Source: Dunaliella salina (Eukaryota; Chlorophyta; Chlorophyceae; Chlamydomonadales; Dunaliellaceae). Taken from it: DNA of 11,913 nt. The notes beneath the pieces are model-generated. The model made no database searches. It was given only the letters and a program-made list of their open reading frames with translations, and had not been told where the DNA came from. The translations under genes and the position numbers were made by a program. Positions 1 to 7,813 of this stretch are shown piece by piece (position 1 is the first letter of the stretch; each line of letters opens with the position of its first letter). The stretch is taken from assembly GCA_002284615.2 (NCBI GenBank), contig MU069716.1, positions 355,296 through 367,208 of the forward strand, read 5' to 3'.

Positions 1-380
1 GGCTTATCAGTGGCTTTCCATAGCTTACCAGCTTGCAAGCACAAAGGCTTACCAGGTGCATTACCATGAAGCAGGGCACCCATGCTATATTTGCAAAGCA
101 TTACCAGGCTTATCAGTGGCTTTCCATGGCTTATTGACAATTCGAAAAGTATTTGTGTGAAAAGCATTACCAGGCTTGCCATAAGCTCACTACGCTTACC
201 AAATTGGAAAGTACAGGCTTACTGACTCACTTACCTGGCTATTAAAAATGAGCATTACCAAACTCGGATTACCAGCTGATTCACGCTGGCTTACCAAAAT
301 AGAAAGCCAAGGCTTACCATCCCGCTTACCGGTTTGGTAAGCGGACAGAAAGCCTGGTAAGAGGGGTCGGTAATGCTTTC
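1..380. repeat. Degenerate CTTACCA-type tandem array
   Basis: The stretch is built from many variants of GCTTACCA or GCATTACCA spaced roughly 10 to 35 bases apart. A 27-base block beginning GGCTTATCAGTGGCTTTCC occurs at 1-27 and again at 107-133 with one mismatch, so a longer period of about 106 bases is present. A second pair, starting GCTTACCAAA, lies at 194 and 289. From 1 to 330 the motif reads CTTACC on the plus strand; from 336 to about 372 it reads GGTAAG or GGTAATG, so orientation flips. No gene is seen. The long minus-strand open frame across 196-429 is a by-product of the repeat. Confidence 0.8.
322..344. repeat. Perfect 9-bp inverted repeat at array strand switch
   Basis: CCGCTTACC at 322-330 pairs perfectly with GGTAAGCGG at 336-344 around the 5-base loop GGTTT. 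It sits exactly where the short CTTACC motif changes strand, so it is probably the junction of two oppositely oriented array arms rather than a separate regulatory element. Confidence 0.75.
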
Positions 381-455
381 CAACATTCCGACGTTCTTTC
401 CTATTTTTGAATATGCATGATTTAAGCAAAACATGTGGGGGTTACGTGTACAAAA

Positions 456-475
456 AAAGTAAAGTAAAGTAAGGT
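456..475. repeat. Short (AAAGT)n microsatellite
   Basis: Three perfect AAAGT units at 456-470 are followed by AAGGT. The stretch between the array above and the LINE fragment at 615 holds nothing else that I recognise. Confidence 0.6.
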
Positions 476-614
476 AGAATAAACTTTTGGCAGTGAAAAT
501 GGTCCCAGGGTGAAGCTATGGGTCTTTTTGGGGGTGAACTGAGGTCAGGAAAGTGATCTGGGGACCTCCGATTTTCATGAAAAATTGGTGAACGTTACAA
601 TTACAGAACGATAA

Positions 615-1351
615 TGGTTGGCATGCTTAGGTTTGAGAAAAGATTGGGAAAGATCATATCTAGTGATTGATTACAAAAGCCCTCAGCAAATGCCCTGTAG
701 GGGCCTAGTATACACAGACATGGGGAGCGATTTTAAGCTTGCTCAACACAATCTCCAACTCCCGACACATGCCTTAAACAGAACTTTACCTGCCTACTTT
801 TTCCCTCGCAACCTTCCAGGGAGGAGAAGACTCAACTCCAGTTGACCAGATGCTGTTCTGATCACCCCTTTTAATGCCAAACGTACTTCTAACAGTGCTT
901 CTCCTACCCATTTCCATCACGCCTTGCGCAGCTCCTCACGGAGGACCACCAGAACTAGCCGCATGAGGCAACCCCATGAACTTTATGCAAATAAACGCCA
1001 TGTGCACCTAATAGAAATCGAGTTCTGTGAAGACACAAGGCCAGAGCATCAGTTGAACGCGGCAAAGCAGCAGCATGCAGACCTTTATAAACTTATTAAC
1101 GCTAAAGCTGTTACAAAATACCCTATTTTCCTGGGTGTAGGTGTATTTACACTGAGCAGACCCTGAAGCAATTCAAACAACTTGGATTGGATCATCAGCG
1201 TGCCAAGAATCTTTCTTAACAAATTCATGTCCATTCTGTTCAATATGCCCACAAACTAGTCACCACACGCAGCGCAATTGAAAATAAGAATATTTCCCAC
1301 AGCCAGATTCTAGAGCCAGGTGCTTCTAGTAACCCTCCTGATCCACATTAG
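615..1351 (+). pseudogene. LINE ORF2 C-terminal fragment with nuclease-like domain
   Basis: This is the C-terminal portion of a non-LTR retrotransposon polyprotein, 5'-truncated at about 615. The first segment is frame 615-1142, broken by TGA at 843-845. After a frameshift near 1142 the reading continues in the frame of 1145 to TAG at 1349-1351, with one internal TAA at 1217-1219. Readable landmarks in order are LRKDWERSYLVIDYKSP, PDAVLITPFNAKRTSNSA (from 846), KRHVHLIEIEFCEDTRP (about 990-1040), a hydrophobic LGVG stretch near 1130, then EQTLKQFKQLGLDHQRA and the terminal GASSNPPDPH. The PD near 846 followed by HLIEIE near 1005-1022 resembles the PD...(D/E)XK layout of restriction-like endonucleases found in some LINEs, with the usual lysine replaced by glutamate (codon 1020-1022). 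The LINE assignment rests on family resemblance and on the copies elsewhere in the window; the nuclease reading is inference. Confidence 0.72.
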
Positions 1352-1480
1352 CATTCTCTTTTTCATACCTTGTGGTGGAGGGGGCATACGGCTCTTTTTT
1401 GAGCCAATGTGTCTCCTTTCCCTTAATTGATGTAGGGAGAGTTTCTCTGCCTACGTAGTTTTTCTTTTCTTTTCTTTTAT
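1352..1480 (+). mobile_element. LINE 3' UTR with two hairpins and T-rich tail
   Basis: This follows the stop of the LINE fragment directly. It contains GGCTC/GAGCC at 1390-1405 with a T6 loop. A second stem is at 1432-1454 (GTAGG and AGAG pairing with CTCT and CCTAC, one G-G mismatch, TTT loop). It ends in a TTTTTCTTTTC-type tail at about 1459-1479. The same sequence occurs in antisense at 3258-3442 and 4050-4345, which defines it as the 3' end of a repeat family. Confidence 0.8.
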
Positions 1481-1611
1481 AGTGATACAAGGGATTTCGT
1501 CACCTCTGCAATTCAGCTCTGCAGCGGAAGCTGGCGTTACAAGCTACTTGAGCATATGCCCAGGCTTGTAGAAGTCATCCTGTGTGCTTAAATAGAAACT
1601 TGGCTTTCTAG

Positions 1612-1975
1612 AGCGTGCATGCATGCTGATGCAGACCATGGTGCATCAAGCAAGCTGTCCACAAACCGCGAAACATTGTTGACGGCTCATTGGTAGGAAT
1701 CACGTGTGCACTTACGCTGCTGCAAATTGTGGAACATCAGGGGAGCATCGTGTGTGATTTGTATGATACTGACAGTGGCCCATTGGTACAAATCAAGTGT
1801 GCGTGCATGCTGTGGTACATCAACTTGCCTGTCTGATTGCTGCGTTACGACAAGCGTGGATCATTGGTAGGAGTCTTGTGTGCATGCTGCTGCAGACCAT
1901 GGCATATCAAGCAAGCTGTGTCTACAAACTGCAAAACATTGTTAGTGGCTCATTGGTTAAAATCATGTGTGCATG
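1612..1975. repeat. Minisatellite, about 90-bp units, four copies
   Basis: The anchor CATTGGT recurs at 1688, 1781, 1862 and 1951, giving spacings of 93, 81 and 89 bases. Units also carry GTGTGCATGCTGCTGCAGACC-like and CAAGCAAGCTGT segments. The first and last units (from 1621 and 1882) are by far the most alike; the middle two have diverged, so the array also shows a 261-base period. Open frames across it look like repeat artefacts. Confidence 0.75.
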
Positions 1976-2219
1976 CGCGCCCTTGAAGACATCATTGTGC
2001 CTGTGCCATGATGTGTTTGGCAGACTCTGTGTTTCGAGGACAAGCCTCAGCTATTGGATAATTTCTTGGACCTTACAGAGCATATGCCAGAACATTGCAA
2101 GTTTGCTATTGGCCTATGTTAACTCTTCTTTGCTGCTTATGCCCTGAATTTTACGCAAATACCTTCTCTCTCCTTTACCCTGGGCTTTCGAATTACTGTT
2201 TACAGTCCTTCTCCTTGTG

Positions 2220-3145
2220 CTGGAATGTACCAGACAAGGCCTATCAGCCCAACAGTGTGGCTGTCAGTCCCTTTAACCTTATAATCTTGCAACCACCTTT
2301 GGTATGAAACGAGGGTGCCCTCTCTCCCCCGCACTCTTTTCCCACTCTTTTCCATACACTTAAATGACATTGACATTGTGGCTGAAGGAGTCCAGGGTGC
2401 ACTCACAGGAATGCTCAACTTTATTGTGACCCATAAGCTCTTTGCCGAGGAGGCCCTCATGTCGAATGGCCAACGTAACCTAAAGTCAATGCTCAGAACA
2501 CTGAGAGTGTGTGCACGACGGAATTCCTTGGCAGTAAACACGCAAAAATATCAAATTATGTGCTTCAACTCCAGGACTGACAATCTACCCCCTTTCTAAT
2601 TTGATGGTACACAACTTCCTACGCTGACCATTTCAAATACCTGGAAATGGTGTGCTACATAAATCTGAATCTCAACTCTGCATCAGATGCAGCTTTACGT
2701 CCATTCATGGCCGGGACCTTCAGAGATAAAAATCTTGTTCATGAACATGACCTTGCCAATAGAATGCAAGCCCAGATTTGGCTTCTCAAGACGTACGCTA
2801 TTCCTGCTGGCATGTATGTGAGTCAAATTCGGGCCATTCCCTAAGGCAAAAAGATGGACAATCCCCTCAAAAAATGGCTGTTGACGATGCTAGGAAGGAT
2901 GCTGCCAGTGGGATATGGAGACATCACTCCTTTTTGGTCAGTTTTGCAAGAGTGTGCTCTGGAGCCCCTTCAGTTTAACTGGTTTCTTGCAGCTTTGCGC
3001 CTATTTTCCTTTCTTTCACTGCAACAGCTGCACAATGAGAAAGGTTTTGCATGCTGATACACGATTGAGCTCCTCATCTAATGATTGCTGGTCCTCTCAT
3101 TTCCTATCTGCCATGGGTGTTTTGATTCCAATGCGAGGCTCATGA
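2220..3145 (+). pseudogene. LINE reverse transcriptase fragment, family 1
   Basis: Palm and thumb portion of a non-LTR reverse transcriptase. The conserved block TTFGMKRGCPLSPALF is read in the frame of 2289. The frame shifts at about 2330 to that of 2315, giving LNDIDIVAEGVQGAL and then FAEEALMSN at 2441-2467, which corresponds to the FADD active-site block with both aspartates replaced by glutamate. After a TAA at 2597-2599 and another shift, NLNSASDAALRPFMAGTF and LLKTYAIPAGMYVSQI continue in the frame of 2647 to TAA at 2842-2844. The same frame then runs on through MDNPLKKWLLTMLGRM and ECALEPLQFNWF to 3057. After a last shift near 3010, RKVLHADTRLSSSSNDCWSS follows in the frame of 2915 to TGA at 3143-3145. 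Neither the 5' part nor the 3' end is present. The element is dead. Confidence 0.85.
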
Positions 3146-3257
3146 TGTGTCCACTTTTCTGCAACAAGACTATTTTAATTCACGATATCATATCTATGTA
3201 ATGCTTGCCTCTTTTTATGAGCAGGCTAGCAGTCGCGCATCTTGACTGAAGGCCTTG

Positions 3258-3442
3258 GAAAGAAAAGAAAAGAAAACTATGTATGCAGAGAAACTCTCCC
3301 TACACCAATTAAGGAAGAGGAGACACATTGGCTCAAAAAGAGCCGTGAGTCCCCTCCGCAAGATCTGAAAAGAAAAAGCTCCGCAAGATCTGAAAATAAA
3401 AAGCTAATATGGGTCTGGAGGCTTACTAGAAGTTCCTGGCGT
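3258..3442 (-). mobile_element. 5'-truncated LINE 3' end, antisense copy B
   Basis: The reverse complement matches the 3' UTR at 1352-1480 and the last codons before it. Read on the minus strand, the protein end PGTSSKPPDPY is followed by TAG (complement of 3404-3406). The conserved hairpin GGCTC-AAAAA-GAGCC is at 3330-3344, and the tail (A-rich on the plus strand) is at 3258-3276. The UTR contains a 25-bp tandem duplication at 3354-3403 that the other copies lack. Homology stops near 3442, so only a few codons of ORF survive. Confidence 0.78.
3354..3403. repeat. 25-bp direct tandem duplication within LINE UTR
   Basis: CTCCGCAAGATCTGAAAA plus a short A-rich end occurs at 3354-3378 and again at 3379-3403 with one visible difference (G versus T at unit position 19). 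It is private to this copy and therefore arose after insertion or in a sublineage. Confidence 0.85.
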
Positions 3443-3554
3443 AAGCCCTAATTTTGTGCATTTATGGGAAAGTGGCTGGCATTGTCGCGTTACACCAACC
3501 GTTGGATTTTTCCCTCCATTCTTTTGCAATTATATCTTATTTACAAGGACTGCA

Positions 3555-4019
3555 GACCACCAAGAGTCACTCAAATTGTTGCGCTTTTGGTCCAGAATTA
3601 ATATCTGGTGGAACTGGAATGTATGCAGACCAAGTTTGGGGTACTAAGTAGAGCAGGAGTTTGCAAGTGATCTGCAAGTGCGGCAAATGAGCTTTCTTAA
3701 GAGCACTCTGGGTGTTAAGCGTACCACTACAAACTGGGCTGTGCTCAGGGAGTGTGGCCATGAGCCGCTTTAGTTTTACTAGTTCAGGCCTGTTTAAAGG
3801 CATAATAGCATGCTGAGGTCTAACAACAAAATGATGAGAAGCGTGTTGAAAGCAGATTTGAACATCCATTCATGTGAGCCATCTGCTCAAGTTTCAGATC
3901 ATCTGATGGCTTCCAAGGTCTCCGGCGCTGTGACTCTTTTGTGCAAGCTGTGCGGTAGGGCACTTCTATCTCCCGGCCATTTAACCCTTTTTCCTCTTAA
4001 TCACAAAACCATGAGCTGA
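3555..4019 (+). pseudogene. LINE reverse transcriptase fragment, family 2
   Basis: C-terminal reverse transcriptase (thumb) region of a second LINE. TGMYADQVWGTK is readable at about 3613-3648. After a frameshift the frame of 3651 gives EQEFASDLQVRQMSFLKSTL, then TTTNWAVLRECGHEPL, interrupted by TAG 3771-3773, TAG 3780-3782 and TAA 3795-3797. It continues with MLRSNNKMMRSVLKADLNIH from 3810. The block ECGHEPLxFYWF is homologous to ECALEPLQFNWF of the fragment at 2220-3145, but the two differ enough to be separate lineages. The end of homology is not well defined; the open frame closes at 4017-4019. It lies between two antisense LINE tails. Confidence 0.78.
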
Positions 4020-4049
4020 GTACTGCCCGTGCCTACTCGTTTGAGATGC

Positions 4050-4345
4050 AAGAAGAAAAGAAAAAAGAGGAAAGAAAAACTACGTAGGCAGAGATACCCT
4101 TCCTACATCAATTAAGGAAGAGGAGACAGATTGGCTCAAAAAGAGCCGTGAGCCCCCTTCACCACAAGGTATGAAAAAGAGAAAGCTAATGTGGATATGG
4201 AGGGTTACTAGAAACACTTGGCATAACCTGGCTGTGGGAACTATTTTTGTTTTCAATAGCGCGGCGTGTGGAGACTAGTTTGTGGGCATACTGAACAGAA
4301 TGGGCATGAGGTTGCTGAGCAAGCTTCGTGGCACGCTTTGAGATG
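4050..4345 (-). mobile_element. 5'-truncated LINE 3' end, antisense copy C
   Basis: The reverse complement matches 1197-1480 almost throughout. On the minus strand about 50 codons of the ORF C-terminus are open, from RATKLAQQPHAHSVQYAHKL through SNPPYPH to TAG (complement of 4186-4188), with no internal stop. The copy is therefore less damaged than the one at 1197-1351. The UTR hairpin GGCTC-AAAAA-GAGCC is at 4133-4147 and the tail (A-rich on the plus strand) at 4050-4079. Homology ends near 4338-4345. I could not identify a clear target-site duplication. Confidence 0.82.
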
Positions 4346-6050
4346 CCTTATACATCCTGTGCCCATTTGCACAATGCACGTCTGCAAGCATCATAGCCTG
4401 AGTAGCCTGGCTCCCGGAGTCAATATGTACTGTGTTCATGGTAGCTCGAGAGCCCCTCAGGGGGGAAATTGGGCTTAAATAAGGCTTGCATTGATAAGCA
4501 AGGCAGCCAATCCTGAGTGGCCACTCGTTCGTTCTACCGCTGATGTGCATATACATGATGCACACCAGAGTGTACACCAGAACAGGAAAGGCACAGTCAT
4601 CCAAGTTCATGCATAGTTTATGAGCACAACAATGAGACGAGAGCTGGGTGATGAGTAGATGTGATGCACTGGCATCATGACCTGCATCACACTCAGTTAC
4701 TAACCTTTTGTGGGTCCATACCACATGTGCTCATACGGTTGTGCACTCGAATTTCAAGGCTGTGCCTTTGTGTGTCCTGCAAGACCGTCCTTGTGTGCCT
4801 GTGTGTTCTGAAGGACTATAGCTTGCCTACTTTATTTACCCAGTTCCGGGACAAATCTGAGTCGATTGGACAGCTGGAAGTTACCTGGATTTTGAACTCT
4901 GCGTGCCTTGATTTTGTGAGCAGAAAACTCCCTGGGTAAATCTGACGAACAGCATGTATGTGAGCTACTCCTGTGTGGACTTCATTCCTTTGTTTCTCTG
5001 TGCACTCTGTGCATATATCTGCATTTCTGAGCAAGAACAAACTACCGGGTGTCTCTTGTTGAGTTAACTGAGCCTATTATTGATTGCCATATCCTGCTCT
5101 GGTGGTGTTTGTGTTCAAGTTTTTTCTATACCCCTCTGGTAACAACATTGTCCGACAATGAGTCATGTTGTTACCAAACACTGTGTGTGCTGCTCTTGTT
5201 CTTCCATCACAAGTTTTACAGCCCAAGCTCTGCAAAAAAAAATGTCAACTTACTGTCAGCTTACTGTCAAGCTGCTCAGCAATATTTACTGCAGCACAAG
5301 CAAATCCTACACAGTCCGCTGTGCTTTGCCAGGAAGAGTGAGGAAAGAAGGGGTGTTCTTGCTGCTTATACTCTGAGGGTCAACAGAGCTTTACCAAAGA
5401 AAACCTGACTCAGTGAAGCCACCTCCCTCTGAGAACAAAGGCAGCCTAGAAAAGCTATACACTTTGAAAGGGGAGTGTGCCAAGTTGTCAGAGTTCAAAG
5501 TCTTCAGCCTGGAGCAAAAGTGCCCAGAACAACCAGCTATGCCAAATTAGTGAGAGTCTGTTGCCTATAGCCTAAAGTGGACTGGAAATTTTTATGTATA
5601 TCTTTGAGGTTGACAGGAATGAGGTTATTGATCCGGGTTGTAACTTAGACTAAGGAAGAAATAGTGAGTGGCCTCTGCTACAAAACAGGATGATTCCAGA
5701 AATCTTTGTAGAGACGTGACAGAATGGTTTAAGTTAGTTAGTGAAGTTTGACTTGCCTGAGAATTCTGATTTGCAAGGGGCAAACCTATGTGTGAAGCTG
5801 AGAAGTGTTTCTGCTGAGCCGTGAGGTGATGGAAAAGTCTGAGGTGAAGTACATCACACTGTCCTGTCTGCTTTGTGAAAGCATGACTGAGAGAAAAGCT
5901 ACAAAAAGATGTGTGTTTCTTAAAGCAGGACACTTGTGTTGATCCTGCTCTGTGGAGATCATTTGAGGTTGACGCCGCACATTTTGAGTGAGGAATGCTT
6001 GTTTTGTTGCAAGGAGTCCTTGGTAAAAGGGCTAACTGAGCAAAATACAC
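4346..6050. other. Unrecognised stretch without supported genes
   Basis: I see no protein family, RNA gene or element here. Long open frames exist (4275-4724 minus, 5049-5408 plus, 5625-6092 minus), but they show no recognisable motif and their composition follows the surrounding DNA. A small tandem of CTTACTGTCA at about 5249-5269 is the only local repeat noticed. Confidence 0.5.
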
Positions 6051-6052
6051 TT

Positions 6053-6565
6053 GCCGCTGTTGAGAAGCTCCAGTGGTGCAAGGGCAGTGCAAAGGCAGCG
6101 AATAAAAAAAATTTCAGCATTGAGGTACTTCTAGCTAATGATTTCCAGGCATGAGCTGACAAGTTTTCAGGCATGTGCTGAAGCGGATGTACAGCCGTTC
6201 AGGAGCTCCGTGCACAGGAAGCCCCGAAACCTGTTGCTAAAATATCCAGGCATGTTTTGTACAGGAGTTGAGGTGTTGTACAAACGTGCGCTGATGCTGT
6301 CCAGACATGCGTTGCAGATTTTTTAATATTGGAGCACGTGCTGAAGCGGGTGTATATGAAGCCAGAAAACATATTGTTTCCGGCACTGTGGATGGGTCAC
6401 AGTGTGCATGATGCCTAAGCATCTGGGTCGTTTGTCTTAGAGACAGGTCATCTCCTTGACCTTCTTGGTGATCAAGGTTCTTCTGTGCTCAGCCTAGATG
6501 GGCCGCTCAAAATCCAAACCAGCTGTTGAAGAGTTCCAGTGGTGTTGGTGCTGCAGAGGCAGTTT
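6053..6565. repeat. Diverged direct repeat pair around 6053 and 6519
   Basis: CGCTGTTGAGAAGCTCCAGTG near 6055 resembles AGCTGTTGAAGAGTTCCAGTG near 6521, with similarity extending about 60 bases (preceded by GCAAAAT or TCAAAAT, followed by GCAAAGGCAG or GCAGAGGCAG). A second pair, GCATGTGCTGAAGCGG at 6171 and GCACGTGCTGAAGCGG at 6334, lies between them. These may be traces of an old repeat or of the lost gag region upstream of the Ty3/gypsy protease. No function can be assigned. Confidence 0.4.
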
Positions 6566-6676
6566 TTGACAGCCGGAGGCTTGTCAACTCCACCAGGCCT
6601 AATGGCAATGCCGGACACTTGCAAGCTGTGAGAGACATTTTGGCCTATTGAGACCGGCAATTGCACTGGTCAGCTT

Positions 6677-7242
6677 ATGTCATTGCTGGCGATATCTCCA
6701 AAGGACCATTTCCATGATCATGAAATCAGCCAAGGTGCTGAGGTTTGTACTTGCCCTGAGGTGCAGAGAAACCCTCTTGGAAAACCTGCCACTATCTTGG
6801 TGGTGGACTTTGGCGCGGATCACGACTGCACAAATGAGTCCTTCCTTGTAGAAGTTCGTATATCTTCCCTAGACGCACAGCTCGACGTTGTGCAACTGGC
6901 TGGCAGTGAGCCAAATCATGTGGTTTTGTGGGCTTTGCATCCTTCCAGATTGCTGACTAAAAAGATTGTGGAGAACTTGCAGTCACAGACCTTCAAGGCA
7001 AAGATTTGATATTAGGGATGCCCTGGCTTGACCACATTAACACAATCACAAGTTGGAAAACACGCACTCTTAGCTTCAACCACAATGGCAAAAGGCACGA
7101 AATTCACTCTGCCTTGCCTTCTTCCTCTCGTATTCCAGTCATGTCTGCCATGGAGTTTGCCCGGGAGATTGATAAGAAAAGCCCTGCGTGGCTCTCCATT
7201 ATCAAGCCTGCACCATCTGCATCCCCTGCAGTTGGCAAATAA
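6677..7242 (+). pseudogene. Ty3/gypsy aspartic protease (retropepsin) remnant
   Basis: Retropepsins cleave the retroelement polyprotein using a D-S/T-G-A active site. Here VVDFGADHDCTNESFLVEV (near 6800-6855) carries DFGA: phenylalanine replaces the serine or threonine, which should abolish or cripple activity. The reading then passes VQLAGSEPNHVV and shifts frame near 6960 in an A-rich run. It continues with ELAVTDLQGKDLILGMPWLD, where ILGMPWL is the typical second conserved block, and TITSWKTRTLSFNHNGKRHE. The frame ends at TAA 7240-7242. The family usually has about 100 to 130 residues here, which fits. Upstream of about 6750 the translation is not recognisable, so the start is arbitrary. 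Confidence 0.82.
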
Positions 7243-7244
7243 AA

Positions 7245-7382
7245 CCTGATCGCTCTGACTTGCTCAGGGAATTTCAGGATGTCGAGGCTGAGCCCTCCTT
7301 CCCTGACAAAAGACCTGATTGCTCTGACTTGCTCAGGGAATTTCAGGATGTCGAGGCTGAGCCCTCCTTCCCTGACAAAAGA
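7245..7382 (+). repeat. In-frame 69-bp tandem duplication in pol linker
   Basis: Two 69-base units at 7245-7313 and 7314-7382 differ at one base (C7251 versus T7320), followed by the first four bases of a third unit. Each encodes 23 residues including SDLLREFQDVEAEPSFPDKR. The LLREFQDVF block is the usual start of the reverse transcriptase region in Ty3/gypsy elements, so the duplication lies in the protease-RT linker. Confidence 0.93.
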
Positions 7383-7813
7383 CCTGTCAGGCATGCCATT
7401 GACACTCTGCCAGACAGGCCAATGTCAGGCCTGCCCCCTCAGAGCTAGAAGAACTCAGCAAACAGCTTGAAGAGTTGTCAGAGAAAAACAAAAAGAGCCT
7501 AGCTCCTCTCCTTATGGAGCACCTGCGTTTTTCACCAAGAAAAAGAATAACACACTGAGGACGTGTGTGGACTACCGGAAACTGAACAACATCACTGTCA
7601 AAAATTCATACCCGCTGTCTTGCATTGATGACTTGCTGGACCAGCTGCATGGTGCTGAAGCATTTTCCAGCATTGACCAACGCTCTGGGTACCACCAAGT
7701 CCGAATCAAAGAAGGGGATGGGAACACAAATGCTTTCAAAACACAGTATGCACATTTCCTGTTCCGGGTCTGCCTTTTGGACTGTGTAACGCTCCAGCTA
7801 CCTTTCAGAGGCA
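7383..7813 (+). pseudogene. Ty3/gypsy reverse transcriptase, N-terminal half
   Basis: RPVRHAIDTLPDRP precedes a shift near 7435 into PSELEELSKQLEELSEK. A second shift near 7495 gives SSPYGAPAFFTKKKN and CVDYRKLNNITVKNSYPL in the frame of 7501. The first catalytic aspartate is in FSSIDQRSGYHQVRIKEGD (codon 7675-7677). A one-base loss near 7770 moves the reading to PFGLCNAPATFQR, which ends exactly at the insertion point of the antisense LINE. Motif order and spacing match Ty3/gypsy reverse transcriptase, which copies the RNA intermediate into DNA. Confidence 0.9.

Noticed and set aside
1..330. CRISPR-like array
   Set aside because: Repeats are short, degenerate and irregularly spaced, and the setting is a eukaryotic repeat region.
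1390..1405. GGCTC hairpin as a bacterial-type terminator
   Set aside because: The same hairpin is part of a LINE 3' UTR family found three times here, and the T-run is in the loop rather than after the stem.
3258..4345. The three-copy tail repeat as a tRNA-derived SINE
   Set aside because: No convincing A box or B box was found, and the repeat extends into LINE protein coding sequence in the copies at 1197-1351 and 4186-4345.
4275..4724. 149-codon minus-strand open frame as a gene
   Set aside because: Its end overlaps the LINE tail in a different frame from the LINE protein, and the rest shows no recognisable motif.
5049..5408. 119-codon plus-strand open frame with hydrophobic start as a membrane protein
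   Set aside because: The hydrophobic stretch follows T/C-rich sequence, an overlapping frame is equally open, and no conserved motif is present.
5625..6092. 155-codon minus-strand open frame as a gene
   Set aside because: The translation is low in recognisable structure, and it overlaps other equally open frames on both strands. I found no family resemblance.
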